Assembly: GCF_003987345.1 (NCBI RefSeq)
Contig: NZ_PIPP01000003.1
Location: 62,001 to 126,000 of the forward strand
Reading direction: 5' to 3'
Length of the DNA: 64,000 nucleotides
DNA from: Aliidiomarina shirensis
GTDB lineage: Bacteria > Pseudomonadota > Gammaproteobacteria > Enterobacterales > Alteromonadaceae
Both the position numbers and the translations under genes were made by a program. Shown one piece after another: positions 45,697 through 56,258 of this stretch. Within the stretch, counting starts at the first letter, position 1. The number at the start of each line of letters is the position of its first letter. The notes beneath the pieces are model-generated. The model saw only the letters and a list, made by a program, of their open reading frames with translations, was not told where the DNA came from and did no database searches.

Positions 45697-47178
45697 ATGC
45701 GCTCAACGGATTACTACGCAGCTATTGATTTAGGTTCAAATAGCTTTCATATGTTAGTAGTTCGGGTAGTGGCGGGCTCCGTGCAAGTTGTTTCCAAGAT
45801 ACGCCGCAAAGTGCGCCTTGCCAGTGGTTTAAAATCCGATGGAAGTTTAGATTCTGCAGCGCGCGAACGCGCTCTGCAGTGCCTTGCCATATTCGCGGAT
45901 CGAGTAAACGATATCGCGCCCGAAAATATTACTGCGGTTGGCACTGCTACTTTGCGTAAGCTCAAAGACAGCGACCCTTTCCTTACCCAAGTGCGTGAAA
46001 CGTTGGGTCATCCATTGCGAATTATTTCTGGCGAAGAAGAAGCCGCAACTATTTTCCAAGGTATTGCGCACACTACAGCCCACCATGGCCGCATGTTAGC
46101 CATAGATATTGGCGGCGCCAGTACTGAACTTGCGCTTGGCCAAGGGTTTCAGCCAAACATTCTACGCAGCCTCGATTTTGGCTGCGTTACCTGGATAAAT
46201 CGCTTCTTTCCCGATAATAAAATTGCGGAAGCAAACTGCGCCGCAGCTATTCAAGACGTTGAAAACATCGTAAACGAGCATGCCGAGCCTTATAAAGAAC
46301 ATGGCTGGGATATTGGCCTTGGCGCTTCCGGAACGTTTAAAGCGTTGCAAGAAATTGCCCTTGAGCGGCGCATGCCAGAACGCATAACGCTGCCATGGTT
46401 AGAACAGCTACTCACTGAATCCATTCAACATGGCGACATTAATGCGCTGAATTTGCATGGATTAAAAGAAAGCCGCAAACCTACTTTTATTTCTGGCCTG
46501 TGTATTCTTATCGGTATTTTTCGTTCGCTCGGTATCAACACCATTGAAGCCACCGAAGGAGCCCTTCGTGAGGGCTTGATTTACGGCATGTTGGAAGAGT
46601 TGCAGCACCCTGATGTGCAACTACGCACTCTAGAAAGCCTTGCGCGCACCTATCACCTCGATCAACAGCAAGCGAAGCGCGTGCACGAACTAGCGCTAAA
46701 ATATTACCAGCAAGCGCCCGCAGCGTGGTGCGATATTGCTGAAGAAGAAGCCATTAATTTACTGCGAGCTGTGAGCTATCTACATGAAATTGGCTTAAGT
46801 TTGAGCTACCAACATGCCAGTTCGCACGGCCATTACTTGTTGGCGAACAGCAATTTGCCTGGTTTTAATGCTCGGCAACGCGAAAATTTGTTGAAATTGG
46901 TACAGGCGATAGCCGGTATTATTGATGACGATGAACAGCCTGAAGCGCTGCCAGAGCATTTATCGTTAGCGCGTTTAGCCCGTTTGTTGCGGTTAGCTGT
47001 GTTGGCCTGCCAACGCCGAAACGATGCCATGATTGCCGAAGCAAGCCTAAGTATTGATGAGAATGAAATTACGCTGAATTTTGCGGATGGGTTTCTTGAA
47101 AATAACCCCTATCTTTATAGCCTGTATTGCACGGAAAGTGCCTGGCAAGAAGCGTTTGGTGGTCTACGCTTAAGTTAA
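45697..47178 (+). CDS. gppA: Guanosine pentaphosphate phosphatase/exopolyphosphatase GppA
   Basis: A 493-residue member of the Ppx/GppA group. ATP-fold motifs: AAIDLGSNSFHMLVV (about 8-22), AIDIGGASTELAL (near 138), and a C-terminal HD-like helical domain (YLHEIGLSLSYQHASSHGHYL). It converts pppGpp to ppGpp and may trim polyphosphate. AAGGAGC precedes the ATG. spoT, the main (p)ppGpp hydrolase/synthase, lies at the right end of the window. Ppx versus GppA is decided by position next to rhlB. Confidence 0.9.
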   Translation: MRSTDYYAAIDLGSNSFHMLVVRVVAGSVQVVSKIRRKVRLASGLKSDGSLDSAARERALQCLAIFADRVNDIAPENITAVGTATLRKLKDSDPFLTQVRETLGHPLRIISGEEEAATIFQGIAHTTAHHGRMLAIDIGGASTELALGQGFQPNILRSLDFGCVTWINRFFPDNKIAEANCAAAIQDVENIVNEHAEPYKEHGWDIGLGASGTFKALQEIALERRMPERITLPWLEQLLTESIQHGDINALNLHGLKESRKPTFISGLCILIGIFRSLGINTIEATEGALREGLIYGMLEELQHPDVQLRTLESLARTYHLDQQQAKRVHELALKYYQQAPAAWCDIAEEEAINLLRAVSYLHEIGLSLSYQHASSHGHYLLANSNLPGFNARQRENLLKLVQAIAGIIDDDEQPEALPEHLSLARLARLLRLAVLACQRRNDAMIAEASLSIDENEITLNFADGFLENNPYLYSLYCTESAWQEAFGGLRLS

Positions 47179-47217
47179 TGATTAGGTGAACCACCAAACT
47201 ATTTTATATTGTTTCTG

Positions 47218-48267
<1,050 letters not shown>

Positions 48268-48299
48268 TTAGGCTGCGAGCTTTCTAAGTAGCCTATTTC

Positions 48300-50114
48300 T
48301 CAGGTAGCTAGGCTGAGCATGTTTCGGCCCTGATCTTTGGCCGCATATAGGGCTGTATCAGCAGCCTCCACTAAATCGGTTGCATTATCCATGGTATCTT
48401 CTAAAACTGCCACTCCAGCGCTTGCCGTAACGTTAAGCGGTGGCGCTTTTGCACCGCTAATATTCACAAACGGCTTCTCGCTGATAGCCTTTAAAAAGCG
48501 ATCAGCAACAACTTCGGCAGATGCGAGCTGAGTGGCGGGCAATATCACTGCAAACTCTTCACCGCCATACCGGCAAACCGCATCGTTTGCTCTGGTGGCT
48601 AAACTTTGCAAGCGTTGCGCAAACTCAATTAAAACAGCATCGCCAGCTTGATGCCCATGGGTATCGTTTAACGGTTTAAAATGATCAATATCCAACAAAA
48701 TTAAAGCGAGCGGGGTACCTGAGCGGCGGCTACGTTGAAACTCCTCACGGATACGCGTATCAAAGAAGCGGCGGTTGAATAATTTAGTTAAACCATCTTC
48801 ATTGCTCTGCCGTTCGAGTTCAGCATTGGCTTTTTGCAATGATTCGCTTACTTCCTGCAGTTCTCGGGTTCGATCCTCAACTCGCACTTCGAGCTCTTCG
48901 TTAAGCACGCGTTGCGCCTCTTGTGCCGCTACTGCATGTTTGAGCATTTGTTCTTGGGCGCCAAGCTTCTCGGTGCGCTCGGCTGAATACATTAAGGTAA
49001 TCACCCAAGATAACAACAGTACTTCGATACCAGAACCGATCATAATGGCGTAACGTTGAATAAACTGACCATCAATTAAGCCAAGGTAGCCCAACGAATT
49101 AAATATGATTGACGCTAGGAAACAGAACCACGCTAGGGTAAAAATCTGTGCGTGCTGCATACCCTTTATCCACATTGCCACGCCGAGTATCAGCACATAA
49201 AAGCAGGCAATTACCGCAAAGGGAAGGAGCATAAAAATAGTAATTGCATAGGGTAAAAAGAGGCTACAAATCGCTACCAGAGCCGCAAAGCTTCCAAGCA
49301 TTAACAAACCCGCGTGCCAAGCTTTACTTTGTTTTTTAAGCCCTAAAAGTTGGGTGATAAAGAGTGTTGCGAACACGAAAGCCAAACCACCAAACAAGGT
49401 TATGGCCCGCTCTTGTAACCAAAGCCAATTAGGCCAAAGATAACGAAAACCTACGCCACTTAGTGCAGCCATTAACAAACCGGTAAACACCACGTAAATG
49501 GAGTAACTAAAGAAACTGGTTTCGCGCGTAACCACATAGCCAAAGAGGTTATATACCACCATGCATATGAGCACCCCGAAATATAATCCGATAGCTACAT
49601 AGCGCGGGCCTTGCGCTTGGTGAAAAGCCGACGTTTCCCAAACGCGGATAGGAACACTCACAGAACTGCTAGTTTGCACCCGGATGAACACTTCATGCGG
49701 CTCATTAAAAGGCACCGGCATTACAAAGCCATCGGCAGCAATTGGCCGTTGATAAAATGGCTTTTTGTCACCCACGTTGTAGTGCTCAATTTCCCCTTGC
49801 GGTGAAATAAAATAGACATCAACGTTATCGAGCAATGGGTATTGCAGATGAAACAAACGGTAATAGCTAGCCGCGTTTAACTCGAGCTTTAACCAATGCG
49901 GGGTATTATCGTAACCGAACGAAGGCGGCCCACTTCCAATGTACGTCCAGTTTTCTGGGTGCATCTCTCGGATATCATTTAGCGATACATCACTGTTTTC
50001 TGCTTTGTAATATGCAATCTCTGGCGTAATCGACTCTTCGGCAACACAGGCACCGATAGTGATGAGTAACAAACTACTTAAAACAGCAAAAATAGCGCTT
50101 CGAATTCCATTCAC
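48300..50114 (-). CDS. 7TMR-DISM diguanylate cyclase (GGDEF)
   Basis: I choose the GTG at 50114, which overlaps the tatD stop by four bases and has GGAG ten bases upstream, giving 604 residues. Domains in order: signal sequence with a possible lipobox (IGAC), a periplasmic 7TMR-DISM extracellular beta domain (about 30-165), seven transmembrane helices (about 175-380), a coiled coil (390-440) and a GGDEF domain. The active site reads RYGGEEF, a functional form, so it should make cyclic di-GMP in response to a periplasmic ligand. No I-site RxxD was clear to me just upstream. Its coupling to tatD is notable. Confidence 0.9.
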   Translation of the reverse strand: MNGIRSAIFAVLSSLLLITIGACVAEESITPEIAYYKAENSDVSLNDIREMHPENWTYIGSGPPSFGYDNTPHWLKLELNAASYYRLFHLQYPLLDNVDVYFISPQGEIEHYNVGDKKPFYQRPIAADGFVMPVPFNEPHEVFIRVQTSSSVSVPIRVWETSAFHQAQGPRYVAIGLYFGVLICMVVYNLFGYVVTRETSFFSYSIYVVFTGLLMAALSGVGFRYLWPNWLWLQERAITLFGGLAFVFATLFITQLLGLKKQSKAWHAGLLMLGSFAALVAICSLFLPYAITIFMLLPFAVIACFYVLILGVAMWIKGMQHAQIFTLAWFCFLASIIFNSLGYLGLIDGQFIQRYAIMIGSGIEVLLLSWVITLMYSAERTEKLGAQEQMLKHAVAAQEAQRVLNEELEVRVEDRTRELQEVSESLQKANAELERQSNEDGLTKLFNRRFFDTRIREEFQRSRRSGTPLALILLDIDHFKPLNDTHGHQAGDAVLIEFAQRLQSLATRANDAVCRYGGEEFAVILPATQLASAEVVADRFLKAISEKPFVNISGAKAPPLNVTASAGVAVLEDTMDNATDLVEAADTALYAAKDQGRNMLSLAT

Positions 50115-50917
50115 GGTTGTGTTTCTCCAGCCGGCCATGGCCCGAAAACACGCTGGGCATTTACAGTTGTAAATTCGGCTAATGCATCAATATTATCACC
50201 ACGCAAGTTCGCAACTACTTGCGCAACCCAAGGTAAGTTTGCCGGAACATTGGTTCGAGATTTAGGCTTCGGCCGAATGTTTCGCGGCATTAAGTAAGGC
50301 GCATCGGTTTCTAAAAGCAAACGGTTGGCATCTATTTTTGGAACTGCCAGTTGCAATTCATGCCCTCGACGTTCATCGCATACCCAGCCGGTAACACCGA
50401 TATAGCAGCCGCGTTCTTGATACGCTTCGAGCGCATCAGGGCCACCAGTAAAACAATGCACGATGGCCGCCGGCAACTCACTGAGGTAACGATCCAAAAT
50501 AGCCAGCTGGTCACCTATGGCATCGCGCTCATGCAGATAAACAGGCAATTGCAGCTCTACTGCCAGTTCAAGTTGCGCGGCAAATACTTTGCGTTGTACA
50601 TCGGGTGGCGAGTAGTTGCGGTTATAATCGAGGCCGCATTCGCCAATCGCGCGCACTAACGGATGATTTGCTAAACTGCGGAGTGCTTCGATAAAGTTCG
50701 TATCTGCTGCTGCCGCATCGTGAGGGTGGATACCAGCCGTAGCAATACAGCCGGGAAGCCTCTCCGCTAAGCTTAAAGCGTGTTGCGATTCTTGCACCGA
50801 AGTGCCCACCAACACCTGCCGGGTCACGCCGGCAAGCATTGCATCGGCCACCACATCATCAGCCCGCTTTTGCAACGCGCTTGCTGTTAGGTTTACGCCA
50901 ATATCTATCCACGCCAC
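50111..50917 (-). CDS. tatD: TatD-family DNase
   Basis: A 268-residue metal-dependent hydrolase, starting at a GTG. It resembles E. coli TatD closely: DIGVNLT in place of the more common HxH start, HPHD, GECGLDYNRNYS, HCFTGG, ITGWVCDERRG-like GVTGWVCDERRGHE, and ETDAPYLMPR. TatD has 3'-5' exonuclease activity and helps repair DNA damage; it is not needed for Tat export. It follows the coiled-coil gene and is coupled to the GGDEF gene. Confidence 0.95.
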   Translation of the reverse strand: MAWIDIGVNLTASALQKRADDVVADAMLAGVTRQVLVGTSVQESQHALSLAERLPGCIATAGIHPHDAAAADTNFIEALRSLANHPLVRAIGECGLDYNRNYSPPDVQRKVFAAQLELAVELQLPVYLHERDAIGDQLAILDRYLSELPAAIVHCFTGGPDALEAYQERGCYIGVTGWVCDERRGHELQLAVPKIDANRLLLETDAPYLMPRNIRPKPKSRTNVPANLPWVAQVVANLRGDNIDALAEFTTVNAQRVFGPWPAGETQP

Positions 50918-50926
50918 AGTGAGTGC

Positions 50927-51589
50927 TTAATCCACCAAGCGAATGCGCATTCGCCGATTATTATCGTCTGAGCTCAAAAAATAACTGCCAAAAGAGCCGG
51001 GTTCAATATAGTAATTCATACCTTCACGATAACGCACACCACCCTCCGATGAGGTTTGATGCCATTCTTGGCCATTATCTAAGCGGAAGCGCCATAAACC
51101 ACGGGCATTCTGCCAAGCTTCATTGATCGTGATGTACGTTTTATCGCTTGGGGGTTGATTACGGGCGGCTTCGGCGTTCCGCCGTTCAGCCTCTGCCGCA
51201 GCTCTTCTCTGCTCTGCTTGTTGTTGCATTAAACGTTCTTCTGCTTCTGCAGCACGGCGTTCAGCTGCCGCGGCCCGTTCTTGGGCTGCGCGTTCACGTG
51301 CACTTAAGGCGCTCGAAGTTGCTTCGGCAGCCCGCTCTTTCCCGCGCGTTTCAGCGTTTCCGCGCGCACCTCTATCGGCAGCTTCAGCCGTTACTGTTGG
51401 CAATGCGGCCACTAAATCATCGAAACAAACTAAGCGTTCAATCGCATTGGAAATCGAGGCGCATGCCTTCATTTCTTCAGCCAAACTTGGTTTCTCTTCT
51501 TGCGCTGCCGCTGGTGCAATCATCAACAAGCCGAGCGCACTCGTTAACAACCAGTGTTTCGGTGAAGAATGGTTCAATATCTGCTTCAT
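50927..51589 (-). CDS. Unknown periplasmic coiled-coil protein within the tat operon
   Basis: A 220-residue protein with a signal peptide (ending APAAAQ, about 30), a short motif CASISNAIERLVCFDDL (residues about 42-58) typical of several periplasmic proteins of unknown role, a long Ala/Glu/Arg-rich coiled coil (about 85-145, RAAEAEERLMQQQAEQRRA), and a C-terminal beta domain (WRFRLDNGQEWHQT). Its start overlaps the tatC stop by four bases, and tatD follows ten bases on. It is absent from the E. coli tat operon. The function is unknown; coupling to tatC suggests a link to export or envelope assembly. Confidence 0.75.
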   Translation of the reverse strand: MKQILNHSSPKHWLLTSALGLLMIAPAAAQEEKPSLAEEMKACASISNAIERLVCFDDLVAALPTVTAEAADRGARGNAETRGKERAAEATSSALSARERAAQERAAAAERRAAEAEERLMQQQAEQRRAAAEAERRNAEAARNQPPSDKTYITINEAWQNARGLWRFRLDNGQEWHQTSSEGGVRYREGMNYYIEPGSFGSYFLSSDDNNRRMRIRLVD

Positions 51590-52317
51590 TCCGCAGGTTC
51601 CTCTGATTTTTTCATGTAAAAACGAGATAGCAATACCCCTAATTCATACAGAATCCACATGGGTACTGCAAGTAACGTTTGTGAAATAATATCGGGCGGT
51701 GTCAGCAGCATGCCAATAATAAACACAATAACAATCACGTAAGCACGTTTAGCCCGAAGTTGTTCTGGCGTTACTACGCCGCTCCAAACCATCAGCAAGA
51801 TGGCTACCGGAATTTCGAACGCAATGCCGAAAGCAAAGAATATTTTTAATACAAAATCGAGATAACTGGATATATCAGTTGCTATAGTAACGCCCTCTGG
51901 GGCCATGCTCGTGAAAAAGCCGAAGGCGATGGGAAGCACAACATAGTAAGCAAAGGCAATGCCTGCATAAAACAGCAAGCTGCTACTTATTAGCAAAGGC
52001 GCAATAAGCCGCCGCTCATGCTTATACAAGCCCGGCGCAATAAAACGCCATACTTGATGCAATAAAAATGGAATGGCGAGCAACACAGCCACCATTAGGG
52101 TAAGTTTAAACGGGGCAAAAAACGGGGCGCCAACATCGGTTGCGATCATGCTGGTGCCTTCCGGCAGGTGCACCATGAGTGGGTCGGCTAACCAACGATA
52201 AAGATCACGCGCAAAATAAACTAACGAGAGAAATAAAATGGCTACGGCGGCAAACGAGCGTAATAGTGTTTTGCGAAGATCTACCAAATGATCGAGCAAC
52301 CCGGCTTGGCTTTGCAT
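51586..52317 (-). CDS. tatC: Sec-independent translocase subunit TatC
   Basis: A 243-residue inner-membrane protein with six helices. The N-terminal HLVDLRKTLL signal-recognition segment and FLHQVWRFIAPGLYKHERR loop, which bind twin-arginine signal peptides, are both present. TatC is the receptor core of the Tat pathway for folded proteins. It is coupled to tatB by a one-base overlap and to the next gene by four bases. Confidence 0.97.
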   Translation of the reverse strand: MQSQAGLLDHLVDLRKTLLRSFAAVAILFLSLVYFARDLYRWLADPLMVHLPEGTSMIATDVGAPFFAPFKLTLMVAVLLAIPFLLHQVWRFIAPGLYKHERRLIAPLLISSSLLFYAGIAFAYYVVLPIAFGFFTSMAPEGVTIATDISSYLDFVLKIFFAFGIAFEIPVAILLMVWSGVVTPEQLRAKRAYVIVIVFIIGMLLTPPDIISQTLLAVPMWILYELGVLLSRFYMKKSEEPAE

Positions 52318-52802
52318 TATTTATCGCCCTTGCTAGATGGCTTGCTGCCCTCAACATCCGTATTTTCGGTGTTTTGTACATCAGCTGGGGAAATAGAAGA
52401 AGTATCGTTCGATGTTTTCGCAGCAGCGTGTTGTTCAGCAGCGTTTTCTTCTAGCGCATTTTTCTTCTCTTTTTCGAGTTCAGCTACTGCCGTATCCATA
52501 TCTTTTGCAGCATAGGGGCTTCGTACCGAAGCGGCGGCATCTTCCAATTCTTTCATAGAACGTTTTAACTCAGGCGAAAGCTTTTCCATATCGGCGGAAG
52601 ATTCAATTTGCTTCAAGTGCTCATGTAATTCTTTTACGCGCAATTCGTGGTTCAGCTCGGCTTCCATTTTACTGCCAAACGCTTTTATTTTCGCATAGCC
52701 GCGCTGTACCGAGCGAATTGCGCCTGGCAAACGTTCTGGCCCGAGCACAAACAGCCCGATAGCTGCAATAAGCAATAATTCCCAGAAGCCGATATCAAAC
52801 AT
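52317..52802 (-). CDS. tatB: Sec-independent translocase subunit TatB
   Basis: A 161-residue protein with one transmembrane helix (MFDIGFWELLLIAAIGLFVL start), the hinge GPERLP, an amphipathic helix, and a long charged tail. It forms the substrate-receptor complex with TatC. It lies two bases after tatA and overlaps tatC by one base. Confidence 0.96.
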   Translation of the reverse strand: MFDIGFWELLLIAAIGLFVLGPERLPGAIRSVQRGYAKIKAFGSKMEAELNHELRVKELHEHLKQIESSADMEKLSPELKRSMKELEDAAASVRSPYAAKDMDTAVAELEKEKKNALEENAAEQHAAAKTSNDTSSISPADVQNTENTDVEGSKPSSKGDK

Positions 52803-52804
52803 AA

Positions 52805-53029
52805 TTAATGTCGCGTTGGACCATTTTTATCATCTTCGCCATCAGTATCTTGCGGCTTCGTTGTATCGCTTTGGTTGTCTTTTTTGGTTTTGTCTTCGTC
52901 CATTTCTTTTTTGAAGCCCTTGATGGCCGAACCCAAATCAGAGCCAAGGCTGCGTAAACGCTTACCTCCAAATAACAAAACTGCAATCGCCAATATGATT
53001 AATAATTGCCAAATACTAACGCCACCCAT
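52805..53029 (-). CDS. tatA: Sec-independent translocase subunit TatA
   Basis: A 74-residue protein: one transmembrane helix ([15 protein letters not shown]), the hinge FGGKRL, an amphipathic helix ([15 protein letters not shown]) and a charged tail. It oligomerises to form the Tat passage. AGAGGAT precedes the ATG. It lies 61 bases after ubiB, first of the tat genes. Confidence 0.96.
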   Translation of the reverse strand: MGGVSIWQLLIILAIAVLLFGGKRLRSLGSDLGSAIKGFKKEMDEDKTKKDNQSDTTKPQDTDGEDDKNGPTRH

Positions 53030-53090
53030 GATCTTATCCTCTGATTACGTTCTTAATATGTTCACTACTCGGTGTGCTGTGGTTTACCCG

Positions 53091-54731
53091 CTATGGCTTG
53101 CTAAACCAAGCCTGCGCCCAACTCACCACGGCGCCAGCCGCTACCACGTAAGGTAAAACTGGCCATTCGGTTGCCACAAATAAAGCTACCGCCGATACTG
53201 TTAAGCTTGCCGCAAACAGGCTCCACCATCGGCTCACTGCAGCTTGCCGTTGATGCACTAACAAACGCTCAACCCACAACTGCTGAGTTTGATTGCCACG
53301 TTGAATCTGCTGCAATGTATCGTACAGCAAGCCCGGCATTTCTGGCAGCTTTTCCGCCCAAAATGGCGCCTGCTCTTTTACATTTCGGTACAGCGCGCGC
53401 CAGCCCATTTGCTCGTGCATCCAGCGCTCAAGATAAGGTTTCGCTGTTTTCCACAAATCGAGTTGCGGGTACAACTGACGTCCAAGGCCTTCCACATACA
53501 GCAAGGTTTTCTGCAGCAATACTAGCTGCGGCTGCACTTCCATCTCAAAACGCCGCGCGGTATTAAATAAGTTCAATAACACATGGGCGAAAGAAATGTC
53601 GGCCAGCGGCTTTTCAAAAATCGGTTCGCAAACGGTACGAATTGCCGATTCAAATTCCTCCACATTTACATGGCTAGGCACCCAGCCAGAATCAATGTGT
53701 AACTCCGCAACCTTGCGATAATCTCGATTAAAAAAGGCGATGAAATTTGCTGCTAAGTAGCGCTTATCTTCTTTGTTCAGCGTACCCACGATGCCGAAAT
53801 CAACAGCAAAGTAGCGTGGGGTTTCACCTGAATTAGGATCGACAAAAATATTCCCGGGATGCATATCGGCATGGAAGAAACTATCGCGAAATACCTGAGT
53901 GAAGAATACTTCTACGCCCCGCTCCGCCAACACTTTCAAATCGATACCTTGAGCTTCCAGCGTGGCTACATCATTCACGGGAATGCCGTAAATGCGTTCC
54001 ATTACCATCACATTGGTGCGCGTGAAATCACTGAACACCTCAGGAATATAGAGTAAATCAGAATCGGTAAAGTTACGCCGCAGCTGGATAGCATTGGCCG
54101 CTTCGCGATCTAAGCTAAGCTCGTTGTACAACGTTTTTCGATATTCTTTAATGACTTCAACAGGCTTTAACCGCTTGCCATCCGGTAAATAACGAGCGGC
54201 AACACCCGCCACCGCTTCCATTAATTCCAAATCAGCATCAATGGTCCGGTTGATACCTGGGCGTAGCACCTTTACGACTACTTCTTGCGGCAAACCGTTA
54301 TCCGGACGCATCAACGTAGCCGTGTGCACCTGCGCAATCGAAGCGGAAGCTAATGGCGTAACATCAAAATCGGCAAATATTTCCGTGATGGCCTCTATCT
54401 CGAGCGCCTTACAAATAAGCGCTTGGGCTTCTTCACCAGGAAAAGGAGGAACGCGATCTTGCAACATGGTTAATTGCAAAATCATATCAGGGTGCAATAG
54501 ATCTTGCCGGGTTGAGAGCATTTGCCCGAGTTTCACATACACTGGGCCTAGGGCCTCGAGCGCCATTCGAAAACGAACAGCCAACGGTTTATCTTTGTGT
54601 TTGTTCCGTAACCAAAACGCACTATGGCGTAGCATCCGCAAATACCACGGCAGCCAACGGCGCGGAATCAATTCATCCACGCCATGTTGGAGCAAGGTAC
54701 TTATAATCTTATAGAATCGTAATGCCCGCAC
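53091..54731 (-). CDS. ubiB: Ubiquinone synthesis accessory kinase-like protein UbiB
   Basis: A 546-residue ABC1/ADCK atypical kinase. It has the KxGQ motif ([14 protein letters not shown]), the Ala-rich loop ASASIAQVH, the HADMHPGN catalytic region and [10 protein letters not shown] metal site. Two C-terminal transmembrane helices anchor it to the inner membrane. It supports ubiquinone assembly, probably by ATPase activity that extracts precursors from the membrane. Translation appears to begin at a GTG. It belongs to the ubiE-ubiJ-ubiB run. Confidence 0.96.
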   Translation of the reverse strand: MRALRFYKIISTLLQHGVDELIPRRWLPWYLRMLRHSAFWLRNKHKDKPLAVRFRMALEALGPVYVKLGQMLSTRQDLLHPDMILQLTMLQDRVPPFPGEEAQALICKALEIEAITEIFADFDVTPLASASIAQVHTATLMRPDNGLPQEVVVKVLRPGINRTIDADLELMEAVAGVAARYLPDGKRLKPVEVIKEYRKTLYNELSLDREAANAIQLRRNFTDSDLLYIPEVFSDFTRTNVMVMERIYGIPVNDVATLEAQGIDLKVLAERGVEVFFTQVFRDSFFHADMHPGNIFVDPNSGETPRYFAVDFGIVGTLNKEDKRYLAANFIAFFNRDYRKVAELHIDSGWVPSHVNVEEFESAIRTVCEPIFEKPLADISFAHVLLNLFNTARRFEMEVQPQLVLLQKTLLYVEGLGRQLYPQLDLWKTAKPYLERWMHEQMGWRALYRNVKEQAPFWAEKLPEMPGLLYDTLQQIQRGNQTQQLWVERLLVHQRQAAVSRWWSLFAASLTVSAVALFVATEWPVLPYVVAAGAVVSWAQAWFSKP

Positions 54732-54761
54732 GTTCGGTTATACCCCTATACTTTCAATGGT

Positions 54762-55376
54762 TCAGTTTTTGTTATTTAACGCTTCCGAATCCGAAACTCG
54801 TTTCTCTAGCCGCGTTAACCGCGCTTCGAGTGCCTTAATATCGTCAGTTAGTATTGCCATTTGCAGCGGGCTTGCCGCTGTATTGAATTCTTGCGTTAAA
54901 AACTCACTGGCGCGTTGTCGAATTGCTGCGGGCTCGGGTTTTATTGCGGCTAATTTAGCTACTAACTGGCTCGCCCAATAGCCCGGCACATCCCCAATAT
55001 ACCCCGAAAGCATTTCTTCCCAATCAATGTTCAATTGCTTGAAAACTTGCGCCGCTTGTTGCGCTAAAACCGGATCGCCTACAATTTGTACACGGCCGCT
55101 TTGCAACAATTGGGTTGCTTTACCGGCATCACTGAGTTCGGGTAAATCACTTAACGCAGCCGTTACCGCACAATCTATTATTTCGTAATGTGGCCCCATA
55201 AGGCTCACGCGATCTTCAAAGAACAGCAATGTAATCGGTTCCGGAAGGCCGTTAACGGTTAACCGAAAGCACTTCCCGGCAAGTGGGCGCATACGTTGTG
55301 GCGAGGCCGGATCGGCCGCCAAAGCAAAATTTAAACTGCGTTCAACCGCAGCACGAAACACTTGTAAAGCAGACAC
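54762..55376 (-). CDS. ubiJ: Ubiquinone synthesis accessory protein UbiJ
   Basis: A 204-residue protein with an N-terminal SCP2 lipid-binding domain (RLTVNGLPEPITLLF) and a C-terminal coiled coil (LEARLTRLEKRVSDSEALN). It pairs with UbiK in the cytoplasmic Ubi complex that holds ubiquinone precursors. Starts at GTG overlapping the ubiE stop by one base (TAGTG). ubiB begins 30 bases later. Confidence 0.93.
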   Translation of the reverse strand: MSALQVFRAAVERSLNFALAADPASPQRMRPLAGKCFRLTVNGLPEPITLLFFEDRVSLMGPHYEIIDCAVTAALSDLPELSDAGKATQLLQSGRVQIVGDPVLAQQAAQVFKQLNIDWEEMLSGYIGDVPGYWASQLVAKLAAIKPEPAAIRQRASEFLTQEFNTAASPLQMAILTDDIKALEARLTRLEKRVSDSEALNNKN

Positions 55377-56128
55377 TAAAATTTGTACCCACGATGCAAA
55401 GCTACAATACCACCCGTAAGGTTGTGATATTCCACTTGTTCAAAGCCAGCTTCTTGCATCATGCCCTTTAAGGTTTCTTGATCAGGGTGCATGCGAATTG
55501 ATTCAGCTAGGTACTGATAGCTATCTTTATCTTTGGCAATAAACTCACCCATCTTCGGCATAATATGAAATGAATACATATCGTACGCTTTTGAAAGCAT
55601 TTCTACTTCGGGCTTCGAGAACTCCAATACAAGTAAACGGCCACCTGGCTTCAACACCCGCAACATAGAGCGCAGTGCGGCGTCTTTATCGGTTACGTTG
55701 CGCAAGCCAAACGCTATGGTAATCAGATCAAAGGTATTATCATCGAATGGAAGTTTTTCGGCATCGGCTTGCACGTAACTCACATTACCGACAATACCCA
55801 TATCACGCAGCTTATCGCGGCCAACACGCAGCATAGAATCGTTGATATCAGCAAGCACCACTTCGCCCTCAGGGCCTACCATACGGGCAAATTTAGCGGC
55901 TAAATCGCCGGTACCACCGGCTAAATCTAGTACTTTCTGGCCACGGCGCGCACCGCTGCAATCAATGGTGTAGCGTTTCCATAAACGATGGATTCCAAAC
56001 GACATCACATCGTTCATCAAATCATATTTCCCAGCTACCGAGTGAAATACGCCGGCTACCATATTGGCCTTTTCGCCCTTCGCTACGGTTTTAAAGCCAA
56101 AATGTGTGTTGTCGTCTTGGTTTTCCAT
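55376..56128 (-). CDS. ubiE: Ubiquinone/menaquinone C-methyltransferase UbiE
   Basis: A 250-residue SAM-dependent methyltransferase; I use the second of two close ATG codons ([10 protein letters not shown]), which fits the E. coli N-terminus. Signatures: [18 protein letters not shown], the SAM motif [15 protein letters not shown], and the end VALHRGYKF. It methylates demethylubiquinol (and menaquinone precursors if present). It is first in the ubiEJB-tat run. Confidence 0.96.
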   Translation of the reverse strand: MENQDDNTHFGFKTVAKGEKANMVAGVFHSVAGKYDLMNDVMSFGIHRLWKRYTIDCSGARRGQKVLDLAGGTGDLAAKFARMVGPEGEVVLADINDSMLRVGRDKLRDMGIVGNVSYVQADAEKLPFDDNTFDLITIAFGLRNVTDKDAALRSMLRVLKPGGRLLVLEFSKPEVEMLSKAYDMYSFHIMPKMGEFIAKDKDSYQYLAESIRMHPDQETLKGMMQEAGFEQVEYHNLTGGIVALHRGYKF

Positions 56129-56258
56129 GATGTTTTCCATGCTCTTGATTACTGCAAAATACTACTGCCGCATACTACTCAGACAATGAGTAGCCTAGTG
56201 TAAACGATGGCGGCGATTTGCCCAATGGTCTTTGCCCAATAATAGCGCGTAGATCAAC

